7,817 bases of DNA from an uncultured Holophagaceae bacterium. GTDB lineage: Bacteria > Acidobacteriota > Holophagae > Holophagales > Holophagaceae. The position numbers and the translations under genes are program-made. Numbering within the stretch: position 1 is the stretch's first letter; every line of letters starts with the position of its first letter. Below are positions 1-5,885 of the stretch, in pieces. The stretch covers positions 1 through 7,817 of the forward strand of contig CAIYNT010000158.1 in the NCBI GenBank assembly GCA_903927605.1, given 5' to 3'. Under the pieces are notes generated by a model. It was not told where the DNA came from. It worked only from the letters and a program-made list of their open reading frames with translations, and did not search any database.

Positions 1-240
1 CCCAAGGCCGAGAAGAAGGCCAAGAAGGCGAAGAAGGCTGCCAAGAAGGCCGACGCTCCTGCCGCCGAGCCCAAGAAGGCCCTGACCGCCGAAGAGAAGA
101 AGGCTGAAGCCCCCGCCGCCCCCAAGGCCGAGAAGAAGGCCAAGAAGGCGAAGAAGGCTGCCAAGAAGGCCGACGCTCCTGCCGCCGAGCCCAAGAAGGC
201 CCTGACCGCCGAAGAGAAGAAGGCTGAAGCCCCCGCCGCC
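1..240 (+). repeat. Perfect 120-bp tandem repeat (two copies)
   Basis: Bases 1-120 and 121-240 are identical, including synonymous positions, and encode two copies of a 40-residue Lys/Ala/Pro/Glu unit. Perfect identity points to recent duplication or ongoing homogenisation. Copy number upstream of the window is unknown, and such arrays are prone to length variation and to collapse in assembly. Confidence 0.95.
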
Positions 241-339
241 CCCAAGGCCGAAAAGAAGGCTGCCAAGGCCGAGAAGAAGGCTGCCAAGGCCGAGAAGAAG
301 GCTGCCAAGGCCGAGAAGAAGGAAGAAGCCAAGAAGTAA
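1..339 (+). CDS. C-terminal end of a Lys/Ala-rich repeat protein (5' end outside window)
   Basis: Frame 1 is open from the first base to TAA at 337-339 and gives 112 residues, almost all K, A, E and P. No start codon is present, so the gene begins upstream of the window. The visible part is two identical 40-residue units beginning PKAEKKAKKAKKAAKKA, followed by three 7-residue AAKAEKK units and the end EEAKK. Such strongly basic, low-complexity tails occur in bacterial histone H1-like and AlgP-like DNA-binding proteins and as appended tails on ribosomal or nucleoid proteins. The folded domain that would decide the function is not in the window, so no function is assigned. A nucleic-acid-binding tail is the reasonable inference. 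A strong intrinsic terminator directly follows the stop codon, so this is the last gene of its transcript. Confidence 0.85.
   Translation, partial: PKAEKKAKKAKKAAKKADAPAAEPKKALTAEEKKAEAPAAPKAEKKAKKAKKAAKKADAPAAEPKKALTAEEKKAEAPAAPKAEKKAAKAEKKAAKAEKKAAKAEKKEEAKK
259..321 (+). repeat. Three tandem 21-bp repeats encoding AAKAEKK
   Basis: Three identical 21-bp copies at 259-279, 280-300 and 301-321 each encode AAKAEKK. They are preceded by a partial copy (241-258) whose GAA codon differs from the GAG of the others. They form the extreme C-terminus of the Lys/Ala-rich protein. Confidence 0.9.
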
Positions 340-340
340 T

Positions 341-391
341 CACCCAAATCGCTTCAAGAAAAGCGGGCTTCGGCCCGCTTTTCTTTGGGTG
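341..391 (+). terminator. Strong rho-independent terminator with UUCG tetraloop
   Basis: An 11-bp perfect stem pairs 358-368 with 373-383 around TTCG. The loop is closed by C-G, the extra-stable cUUCGg type. An outer complement, CACCCAAA (341-348) with TTTGGGTG (384-391), can extend the structure across a one-sided bulge, and T-rich sequence follows the stem. It begins two bases after the Lys/Ala-rich stop codon and separates that gene from deoC. Confidence 0.9.
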
Positions 392-428
392 TCTTTTCTG
401 AGGTCGCGGACCCGGCCATCATGATTCC

Positions 429-1265
429 ATGATCGATCCCCTGCTCGACCTCACCGCTGAAATCAGGGCTCGAGCCCCCGGGCTACCAGGGGATGGGGTG
501 ACACAGCTGTTGGGTTGCGTGGAAGGGTTCGGCCTCTTTCGGGATGCGCGTGGTCTCCACCACCGGCCCTTTGCCCAGGTCGCCCCCACCGAAGGACCCT
601 GGAATCTGTCTCCCCTGATCGACCACACGCTGCTGAAACCCGATGCCACCGGGGTCCAGGTCGAGGCCCTCTGCGCTGAGGCACTGGAGCATGGGTTCGC
701 CTCAGTCTGCGTCAACCCGCTCTGGGTCCCCTTGGCAGCTTCCCTGTTGAAAGGGAGTCTGGTCCGGACCTGCACGGTGGTGGGCTTCCCCCTCGGGGCC
801 ACCGCCAGCAGCGCCAAAGCCTTCGAGGCGGAAATCGCACAGAAGGACGGTGCTCTGGAAGTGGACATGGTCCTGGCCATCGGCGCTGTCAAAGCTGGAG
901 ATTGGGCGTTCGTACGGCGAGACCTCGAAGCCCTCAGGTCCGCCACGCCCGCTCCGACCGTTCTCAAGGTGATCCTGGAGACCTGCCTGCTCGACGAAGC
1001 CGAAAAGGTCCGAGCCTGCGAGCTGGCATCTGAGGCCGGACTGGATTTTGTGAAGACCTCCACCGGGTTCTCCACGGGTGGTGCGACCGAGGCAGATGTG
1101 GCGCTCATGCGCCGCACCGTGGGAGCGGGGATGGGCGTGAAGGCCTCCGGGGGCATCCGGGCCTACGAAGCTGCGCTCCGGATGGTTCGGGCAGGTGCCA
1201 CCAGGTTGGGCCTGTCCGCCTCCCTGGCGGTCGTTCACGGAAGCCTCGGCTCCAAACCTGGCTGA
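429..1265 (+). CDS. deoC: Deoxyribose-phosphate aldolase
   Basis: This class I aldolase splits 2-deoxyribose-5-phosphate into glyceraldehyde-3-phosphate and acetaldehyde in cytoplasmic deoxynucleoside catabolism. The TIM-barrel core starts at about residue 62 with IDHTLLKPDAT and carries the expected active site: Asp146 in EVDMV, the Schiff-base Lys209 in DFVKTSTGF, and Lys238 in GVKASGGIR. The product is 278 aa, longer than the roughly 220 aa of the short bacterial form, because about 60 residues precede IDHT. This extension has coding-like codon use and no recognised domain. ATG 429 is the first usable ATG, since ATG 421 meets a stop after three codons. The Shine-Dalgarno is weak, and in-frame GTG codons at 498 and 519 are possible later starts. 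mglB follows after 43 bp on the same strand, so cotranscription is possible. The catalytic assignment is secure; the start is less so. Confidence 0.93.
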   Translation: MIDPLLDLTAEIRARAPGLPGDGVTQLLGCVEGFGLFRDARGLHHRPFAQVAPTEGPWNLSPLIDHTLLKPDATGVQVEALCAEALEHGFASVCVNPLWVPLAASLLKGSLVRTCTVVGFPLGATASSAKAFEAEIAQKDGALEVDMVLAIGAVKAGDWAFVRRDLEALRSATPAPTVLKVILETCLLDEAEKVRACELASEAGLDFVKTSTGFSTGGATEADVALMRRTVGAGMGVKASGGIRAYEAALRMVRAGATRLGLSASLAVVHGSLGSKPG

Positions 1266-1308
1266 AAAGTGCGGTATCCTCCAGAAAGCAGTCCCATCGG
1301 AGGCAGTT

Positions 1309-1806
1309 GTGGCGAAGCTTGATCTCATGCTCTATGAGGAGGAGTACAAACTCCTCCAGGAGATCATCGGCCGCCTTTCCAAGGATGCCTCTGCCAAGGT
1401 CGTGTTCCTGGTGGACAAGAACGGGCAGCAGATTGCGGCGGCCGGGGATGTGAAGAGCATCGACGCCACCAGCCTCGCATCCCTGACCGCCGGCAACGTG
1501 GCGGCCACGGATGGGCTCGCCAAGCTCATCGGAGAAAAAGAGTTCAGCCTGCTTTTCCATGAGGGCGAGAAGGACAATCTCCACATCTCCATCGTCGGGA
1601 AACGGGGCATCCTGGTGGTGATCTTCGATCAGAACTCCAGCCTCGCCCTGGTCCGCCTGAGAGTGAAGAAGGCCAGCAAGGATCTTCAGGAAATCTTCGA
1701 TCAGGTGGAGCAGCGCGCACAGAAGGAGTCGGATTCGGGCAGCCGCTTCGAGAGCCCTTTCTCCGAGATCACCGACGAAGACATCGACCGTCTCTTTGGC
1801 GACTGA
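1309..1806 (+). CDS. mglB: MglB, roadblock/LC7 regulator of the MglA GTPase
   Basis: This 165-aa protein has a single roadblock/LC7 domain, preceded by the helix LYEEEYKLLQEII and including the strands around AKVVFLVDKNG and ISIVGKRGILVV. In Myxococcus and Thermus, dimeric MglB is the GTPase-activating partner of MglA and sets its polar localisation. A C-terminal tail, including DEDIDRLFG, lies beyond the domain; in characterised MglB the C-terminal helix contacts MglA and affects nucleotide exchange. GTG 1309 is chosen because GGAGG at 1299-1303 lies 5 nt upstream. An in-frame ATG at 1195 would overlap deoC by 71 bp without a convincing ribosome-binding site, and ATG 1327 is too far from GGAGG. 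mglA starts 15 nt downstream, which supports an operon and the paired function. Confidence 0.93.
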   Translation: MAKLDLMLYEEEYKLLQEIIGRLSKDASAKVVFLVDKNGQQIAAAGDVKSIDATSLASLTAGNVAATDGLAKLIGEKEFSLLFHEGEKDNLHISIVGKRGILVVIFDQNSSLALVRLRVKKASKDLQEIFDQVEQRAQKESDSGSRFESPFSEITDEDIDRLFGD

Positions 1807-1821
1807 GGCCGGGGCGGCAAC

Positions 1822-2406
1822 ATGACCTTCATCAATTACGCGTCCCGCGAGATCAACTGCAAGATCGTGTACTACGGTCCCGGCCTTTGCGGCAAGACCA
1901 CGAACATCCAATGGATCTTCGAGCAGGCCAACCCCGACAAGAGGGGCAAGCTGGTCAGCCTCGCCACGGAGACCGACCGCACGCTGTTCTTCGACTTCCT
2001 CCCCCTCGACATGGGCACCGTCAAGGGCTTCAAGGTCCGCTTCCACCTCTACACCGTGCCTGGCCAGGTCTTCTACGATGCCAGCCGGAAGCTCATCCTG
2101 CGCGGCTGTGACGGGATCATATTCGTGGCCGACAGCCAGAAGACCCGCATGGAGGCCAACATCGAATCCATCGCGAACCTGGCCACGAACCTCAAGGAAA
2201 ACGGCTTCGACATCCGGACCATCCCCTATGTCCTCCAGCTGAACAAGCGCGACACACCCTCGGCCGCCTCCGTGCCGGAAATGGAGCGACTCCTCCGATT
2301 CCGGAACGAGCCCATTGTCGAGGCCGTGGCCAACAAGGGCACCGGCGTGATCGAGACGCTCAAAGCCGCCGCCCGCCAGGTCCTCATGGAACTCCAGCGA
2401 GCCTAG
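1822..2406 (+). CDS. mglA: MglA, Ras-like polarity/motility GTPase
   Basis: This 194-aa cytoplasmic small GTPase, in its GTP form, marks a cell pole and directs motility or polarity machinery; MglB stimulates hydrolysis. It shows the P-loop GPGLCGKTT (residues 19-27), the switch region with Arg53-Thr54 in TDRTLFFDFLP, TVPGQ at 78-82 and the guanine-specificity motif NKRD at 141-144. TVPGQ replaces the canonical DxxGQ, which is the known MglA signature (Thr78, Gln82), and the landmark residue numbers match Myxococcus MglA. The full family length is present without gaps. ATG 1822 follows the mglB stop by 15 nt, with only a loose GGGGCGG purine stretch as ribosome-binding site, so translational coupling to mglB is likely. 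Which machinery it serves (gliding, type IV pili or polarity only) cannot be read from this window. Confidence 0.95.
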   Translation: MTFINYASREINCKIVYYGPGLCGKTTNIQWIFEQANPDKRGKLVSLATETDRTLFFDFLPLDMGTVKGFKVRFHLYTVPGQVFYDASRKLILRGCDGIIFVADSQKTRMEANIESIANLATNLKENGFDIRTIPYVLQLNKRDTPSAASVPEMERLLRFRNEPIVEAVANKGTGVIETLKAAARQVLMELQRA

Positions 2407-2443
2407 GCGCCCGGCCCACCTCACGGCATCTGCAGCCTCCTGC

Positions 2444-2471
2444 TTGAAACCTCGCCTCTATCCGGTAGAAT
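2444..2471 (+). promoter_or_regulatory. Sigma70-type promoter for tRNA-Asn
   Basis: TTGAAA (2444-2449) and TAGAAT (2466-2471) are separated by 16 bp and lie 14 bp upstream of the mature tRNA 5' end. Each box is one mismatch from consensus (TTGACA, TATAAT). Placement and spacing support an independent promoter for the tRNA gene. Confidence 0.7.
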
Positions 2472-2485
2472 GGATATTCGCACTT

Positions 2486-2561
2486 TCCGGAGTAGCTCAG
2501 GGGTCAGAGCGGGTGACTGTTAATCACTAGGTCGGGGGTTCAAATCCCTCCTCCGGAGCCA
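2486..2561 (+). tRNA. tRNA-Asn (anticodon GTT), CCA encoded
   Basis: A full cloverleaf can be folded. The acceptor stem pairs TCCGGAG (2486-2492) with CTCCGGA (2551-2557). The D-stem is GCTC/GAGC (2495-2498, 2507-2510). The anticodon stem pairs 2512-2516 with 2524-2528 around the loop CTGTTAA, with GTT at 2519-2521. The T-stem pairs 2534-2538 with 2546-2550 around TTCAAAT. The discriminator is G2558 and CCA is encoded at 2559-2561. The gene is intact. Its 3' end marks the border between conserved chromosomal genes and the mosaic region, a position often used by integrating elements. Confidence 0.96.
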
Positions 2562-2576
2562 GAAAACAAAGCACTT

Positions 2577-2602
2577 AGGCCACCAGCACACGGTGGCCTT
2601 TT
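2577..2602 (+). terminator. Rho-independent terminator after tRNA-Asn
   Basis: The stem AGGCCACC (2577-2584) pairs with GGTGGCCT (2592-2599) around a 7-nt loop and runs into TTTT. It lies 15 nt downstream of the encoded CCA and is the likely end of the tRNA transcript. Confidence 0.8.
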
Positions 2603-2606
2603 GCGT

Positions 2607-2631
2607 GTTGTCTAACAACCGTCTAACAACC
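2607..2631. repeat. 11-bp tandem direct repeat with embedded inverted repeat beside the tRNA
   Basis: GTCTAACAACC occurs twice in immediate succession (2610-2620 and 2621-2631). The first copy also forms an inverted repeat, GTTGT-CTA-ACAAC (2607-2619). The position, about 45 bp past the 3' end of a tRNA gene and at the island border, fits recombinase or accessory-factor binding sites of an attachment region. That role is inferred; no tyrosine integrase gene is in the window. Confidence 0.55.
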
Positions 2632-2896
2632 ATCTGGGCATTGCCAGTGGAGGGGGCTGTGGATGTCGATAGCACAGATATGTGTCTATTCGGCCCTGCC
2701 TACACCGATGGCTGAACGGAATTCCCAGGTTGAGAGTGGTATAGGCGCACCACATGGTGCCCACGCCCTTGCTGATGCTCTCCCCCAGGAAGGCGTTGAA
2801 GCGGGCCACCCGGCCCTGGCGGACGGCTCTTGGTTTGGGGGCATGCCGCTTCCGGAACTCGATGTGTGGGTGAGGAACATACTCGAAGATTTTCAT
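2612..2896 (-). pseudogene. Truncated small protein of a GTMWCAY-motif family
   Basis: The minus-strand frame starts at ATG 2896 (MKIFEYVPHPHIEF), with AGG 7 nt upstream, and runs to TAG at 2612. The first about 52 residues carry a basic stretch followed by RVARFNAFLG and VGTMWCAY. From memory, this start is shared with small hypothetical inner-membrane proteins of phages and accessory regions, in which GTMWCAY opens a first transmembrane helix and a second follows. Here the similarity stops at WCAY (2741-2752). The remaining residues are polar, Arg- and Pro-containing and without a hydrophobic helix, and the stop lies inside the 11-bp repeat next to the tRNA. The gene therefore looks cut at about 2740 by the event that joined island to tRNA. 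Family recall is moderate; truncation is inferred from the missing hydrophobic segments. Confidence 0.55.
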
Positions 2897-2971
2897 GGTC
2901 ACACCTGAGGTTCACTCAACTTACTTGATGAGGATTGGGTCGAGCAGTTCCATGACTGTCATGGCAGATTC

Positions 2972-3526
2972 CTATGGCTTCTGGAATTTGAGAATGGTCG
3001 CCATTTTTTCATCCGGAGCGGAGGGGAAAGGTGCAGGAAGGACGTGGTCATCATGTCCCCACCAATGCACCTCAAAATCCCTGAACCCTTCAGGCGTGTA
3101 GTCATAGAAGTTTGTCAGAGGCACGAATCCACCTTCTGCCACTCCAACCAACTCGCTGAACCAACCTGCATATTCCCAGTCACGGCCACGACCCTCTTCG
3201 CAGATCCTGGGGAACTTCAATTTAAATCTCTCGGCCAATTCCCTCGCCTTGAACGTCGAGGTGTCTTCCCAGCCAAAATAGACATTGCCAGGCCCCCATG
3301 AACTTCGGTGTTCCGCGGCCAAGTCTTCGTCAGCCGGTCCATAGGTCTGGCCCTCGAATACTTTGAGGTGCTCTGCGGTTGTAATGAAGATCCGCCAGTG
3401 TCCACCTGCTGGGACTGGACCTGATGCGAACCTGAGTCGCTGATAGCCCTGAATGTGGAGTTCGTTCAGCATTCTCAGCACTCGAATGCAACGACGAGTC
3501 ACTTGGTCAGCGATAGGGTGTGACAT
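2972..3526 (-). CDS. Hypothetical protein, 184 aa, accessory-region type
   Basis: I cannot assign a function. The product is a soluble protein without signal peptide or membrane segment, rich in Trp, Phe and Tyr. Visible blocks are an N-terminal helix with RCIRVLRMLNELH, then GYQRLRF, GGHWRIFIT, YFGWED, ERFPRI-like KFPRI, EYAGWFSELVG and VHWWGHDDHVLP. The layout (a 'GYQ-LR' segment, 'HWR-ITT' and 'YAGWFS') resembles, from memory, a group of hypothetical proteins seen in accessory islands. ATG 3526 is supported by GAGG about 8 nt upstream on the minus strand. It lies 69 bp downstream of the chimera gene on the same strand and may share its transcript. Base composition is visibly more AT-rich than the chromosomal genes to the left, which supports horizontal origin. 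Confidence 0.75.
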   Translation of the reverse strand: MSHPIADQVTRRCIRVLRMLNELHIQGYQRLRFASGPVPAGGHWRIFITTAEHLKVFEGQTYGPADEDLAAEHRSSWGPGNVYFGWEDTSTFKARELAERFKLKFPRICEEGRGRDWEYAGWFSELVGVAEGGFVPLTNFYDYTPEGFRDFEVHWWGHDDHVLPAPFPSAPDEKMATILKFQKP

Positions 3527-3595
3527 GACGCTTTCCTCTTTGATTTCTGATTGCCACTTGGTGGAATGTAGGTGCTCTCGGCATGAAAATCTCCA

Positions 3596-5245
3596 TTACG
3601 CAACAGCGTGCTTCTCAACGTCAGCGAGGATCCGGACCAGTTCCTGAACCTCTTGCTGCTGAAAGACCCCCTCGACACCGAGGCTGTTCAGGTCGGTGAA
3701 GGGACTCTCGTAGAGTAGGCCGGGATCCATGACGCCGTGCTGGGTCAGGTGGTCGATCATCATGTCGATGAACTCGAGTTGGCTGGCGTTCAAGGTTCGG
3801 CCATTGACGAAGCCGTTGAAGGCCGCCTTGGCCGCTTCCCGATCGAGCCCCACTAGGGAACGGATAAAGAGGCCGAGGCCGTGGCACTCCTCCTTGGCCT
3901 TGGCCAGTTGGTCCGGGGCCCCGAGACCGGCCTCCGCCAGCATCCGCTCCAGCTCGACAAGGTCGGCGGCCGTCAATGGCTGGTTGGTCCTCAGACGCAG
4001 GACGGCGAAATGGGACTCATGCTCCAGGAGGAACTGTCGAACCTTGGCCTTGAACTTCTCTGGGTCGGTCCCAACCGTGAAGCCGCCGATGTCGACCACG
4101 TGAGGCAGGCCCAGCTCGTCCTCGAAGTCCGTGTAGAGGATCTTCTTTTGGACCCGCTCGATGAGCTTCACGAGGCCCCGGAGCTTCAGCCGCACCTGCT
4201 CAAGCATGGGCAGGGTGGCACCCTCCCACCAGAGATCGGAGGCCAGGTCCAGGATCAGGGGCATCACGGACGCCACCATGGGGATGTTGCCCATCTCGCT
4301 GAGCGCCCCGGCCAGGGCCTTCATCTGATCGGCCAGGGCCGCGAAGGTGTCCTCCTGGCGCAGGACTGCCAGCTGCAGCCGCAGGACCAGCAAGTCGAAC
4401 CGCTTGGCCTCCTCGTCTTGCTCCGCGGCCGAAGTGGGTAGGTCGCCCAGGGCACCTATCTGTGGGGAGCCGAGATCTATGTGTGGGGAGCTCGGGGCCA
4501 TCTGTGGGGAGCTGGTCCCAACAGATCCCCTGAAGAAGGCTTCTGAACCGTCCTGTCCCACTTGCCTCTCACCAGTCCCTGGAAAGCGATAACTGGTGCC
4601 GCGTCCACGGTTGTCTGATTCTAGGAATCCACCATCCACAAGTTGGGCCAGAATGCGGCTCAGGTCGTGAGGGTGTCGTTCACAAAGCTGTCGGAGACGG
4701 CCATGGGTGAGGAAGCCTTCCACTTCCACGGTTACCAGAGCGATGCGTGACACCTCCTCGAGCTCCTGGAATCGGGCTCCAAACCGATTGGAAACAGCAG
4801 TCACCGCCTCCTCTGGAAGCAGGCTCTCGGTGCGAAGCCTCAGAAGCGTCTGATCCGGCTCTAGATCCTCCCAGATTTCAGGCTGCCTCCAGTGCTGGCC
4901 CGTCCAATTGTGAAAGATCGTGGGAACACCCGACCCAGCTCGTTCGCCCCTACCAATGAGCAAGAACATGTTCTGGATGATTTTATTTCGGCCATCACTC
5001 TCACCACCGCGAATGGCCTGCTCGACACTTACGCGCATTCGGCCTGGATTGCGGAAGCCGATGAGGCTGGGCCTCTTCACGACCAGTATCGACCGTTGTC
5101 CGGAATAGTCGGCGTGAATGAGACAGTTGGCTAGTGCCTCGCGCAGTGCCTCATGCACTGCTGTTTCATCCTGGCGTTCATCCCCTTTGAGACGAAACGG
5201 CACCTTGAGATCAGCAGTCAGCTTGGCGTACCTGCGCGTGTCCAC
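3596..5245 (-). CDS. Chimeric ORF: HATPase_c_4/winged-helix regulator fragment fused to HsdR C-terminal domain
   Basis: The open frame has 549 codons. Residues 1-8 are antisense to the recombinase gene. Residues 9-225 match the C-terminal part of AlbA/Schlafen-type ATP-binding regulators: a GHKL-like N-box EALREALANCLIHADYS (32-48), GFRNPGRM (63-70), GERAGSGVP (100-108), then a winged helix (about 161-223). The DNA-binding AlbA_2 domain that normally precedes them is missing. Residues 247-265 are a repeat linker. From about 281 (KRFDLLVLRLQL) to the end the sequence follows the C-terminal domain of EcoEI-type HsdR, including YTDFEDELG, NQPLT-DL-ELERMLAE, SLVGLDREAAKAAF and ESPFTDL. The nuclease and helicase domains are absent, so it cannot cut or translocate DNA by itself. 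The GTG start at 5245 has no good ribosome-binding site. It is either a deletion product of a type I R-M operon or a kept fusion. Confidence 0.8.
   Translation of the reverse strand: MDTRRYAKLTADLKVPFRLKGDERQDETAVHEALREALANCLIHADYSGQRSILVVKRPSLIGFRNPGRMRVSVEQAIRGGESDGRNKIIQNMFLLIGRGERAGSGVPTIFHNWTGQHWRQPEIWEDLEPDQTLLRLRTESLLPEEAVTAVSNRFGARFQELEEVSRIALVTVEVEGFLTHGRLRQLCERHPHDLSRILAQLVDGGFLESDNRGRGTSYRFPGTGERQVGQDGSEAFFRGSVGTSSPQMAPSSPHIDLGSPQIGALGDLPTSAAEQDEEAKRFDLLVLRLQLAVLRQEDTFAALADQMKALAGALSEMGNIPMVASVMPLILDLASDLWWEGATLPMLEQVRLKLRGLVKLIERVQKKILYTDFEDELGLPHVVDIGGFTVGTDPEKFKAKVRQFLLEHESHFAVLRLRTNQPLTAADLVELERMLAEAGLGAPDQLAKAKEECHGLGLFIRSLVGLDREAAKAAFNGFVNGRTLNASQLEFIDMMIDHLTQHGVMDPGLLYESPFTDLNSLGVEGVFQQQEVQELVRILADVEKHAVA
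4458..4512 (-). repeat. Three 21-bp-period repeats encoding an SPQ/SPH linker
   Basis: On the plus strand, a 13-bp core ATCTGTGGGGAGC or ATGTGTGGGGAGC starts at 4458, 4479 and 4500, with an exact 21-bp period. On the coding strand this gives three 7-residue units, SPQMAPS, SPHIDLG and SPQIGAL. The units form the flexible linker between the regulator and HsdR parts of the chimera and sit just before the domain switch at about 4405. Confidence 0.85.
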
Positions 5246-5885
5246 GGAGGATCAGGCCCTCGGGCCCGAAGCTCAACGGTTCGCCATTGAGAGCTGGGCC
5301 GCAAGGCAGGACGTCCTGGTGCTCTCCTGGCACCTCGACCAGGGCGTGGGCGGGGCATCTCCGATAGAGGATCGCCCGGGACTTCTGGCGGCCCTCCAGG
5401 ATCTCGAAGACAAGGATGCGGGCCTGGTCGTCGTTGCCAAGTGGGACCGTCTGGCCCGTGACATCATGGTGGCCGCCATGGTGGAGCGCATGGTCGAGCG
5501 AGTTGGAGCCCGGATCGTCAGTGCGGACGGAGTCGGGGTTGGCGATGGGCCAGAGGCCGCCCTGATGCGGGCCATGGTGCAAGCCTTCGCGGCCTATGAG
5601 CGTGCGCTAATCCGGACCAGGACGAGCGTGGCCCTGCGGGCGTTGAGAGCCAAGGGACAACGAGCTGGGGAAGTCCCCCTTGGTTATCGCCTGGCAGAGG
5701 ACGGAAAGACGCTGCTCGAGGACACGGATGAGATCGAGGCTATCGGGCAGGTACGAAAGCTCCGTGCGGAGGGCTTGTCGTATCGTCGAATCGCCGCCGA
5801 GATGGAGCGGCGTGGGCTGCGCCCCAGAGGGTCCAGGTGGCACGCAATGACGGTGAGTCGAATGGTGGCGGGTCAGCGCGATTGA
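5223..5885 (+). CDS. Serine recombinase (resolvase/invertase type), start codon region replaced
   Basis: This 220-aa site-specific DNA recombinase carries YLRVSTEDQ with the nucleophile Ser7 and Arg5, the conserved KWDRLARD block (73-80), ADG and GPEAALMRAMVQAFAAYER leading into the long E-helix (100-131). VPLGYRL and a C-terminal helix-turn-helix (about 184-214, GLSYRRIAAEMERRG) follow. Catalytic residues are complete. No ATG or GTG lies at the family's usual start. The frame opens upstream at ATG 5118, but residues before AYLRVS are antisense to the regulator gene and unlike recombinases. TTG 5223 is the best start, with only a weak GAGA upstream. The gene thus begins exactly at the joint with the minus-strand chimera and has probably lost its own promoter and ribosome-binding site. 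It may be silent or poorly expressed. The target site cannot be deduced. Confidence 0.85.
   Translation: MAYLRVSTEDQALGPEAQRFAIESWAARQDVLVLSWHLDQGVGGASPIEDRPGLLAALQDLEDKDAGLVVVAKWDRLARDIMVAAMVERMVERVGARIVSADGVGVGDGPEAALMRAMVQAFAAYERALIRTRTSVALRALRAKGQRAGEVPLGYRLAEDGKTLLEDTDEIEAIGQVRKLRAEGLSYRRIAAEMERRGLRPRGSRWHAMTVSRMVAGQRD

Noticed and set aside
1..321. The regular repeats at the left edge as a possible CRISPR array.
   Set aside because: The units are directly tandem without spacers and lie in a coding frame for a Lys/Ala-rich protein.
419..1328. Minus-strand open frames opposite deoC.
   Set aside because: Composition is Ser/Arg/Pro-rich with no family features, while DeoC on the plus strand has all catalytic motifs.
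1105..2424. A 439-codon minus-strand open frame across mglB and mglA.
   Set aside because: It is a shadow of GC-rich coding on the plus strand; both MglB and MglA are recognisable with all motifs in the plus frames.
3881..4441. A 186-codon plus-strand open frame opposite the HsdR part.
   Set aside because: It is a Leu/Gln/Gly-rich shadow with no motif; the minus frame reads a clear HsdR C-terminal domain.
5118..5222. Upstream extension of the recombinase frame from ATG 5118.
   Set aside because: These residues are antisense to the regulator gene and do not resemble recombinase N-termini; the family similarity starts at AYLRVS.
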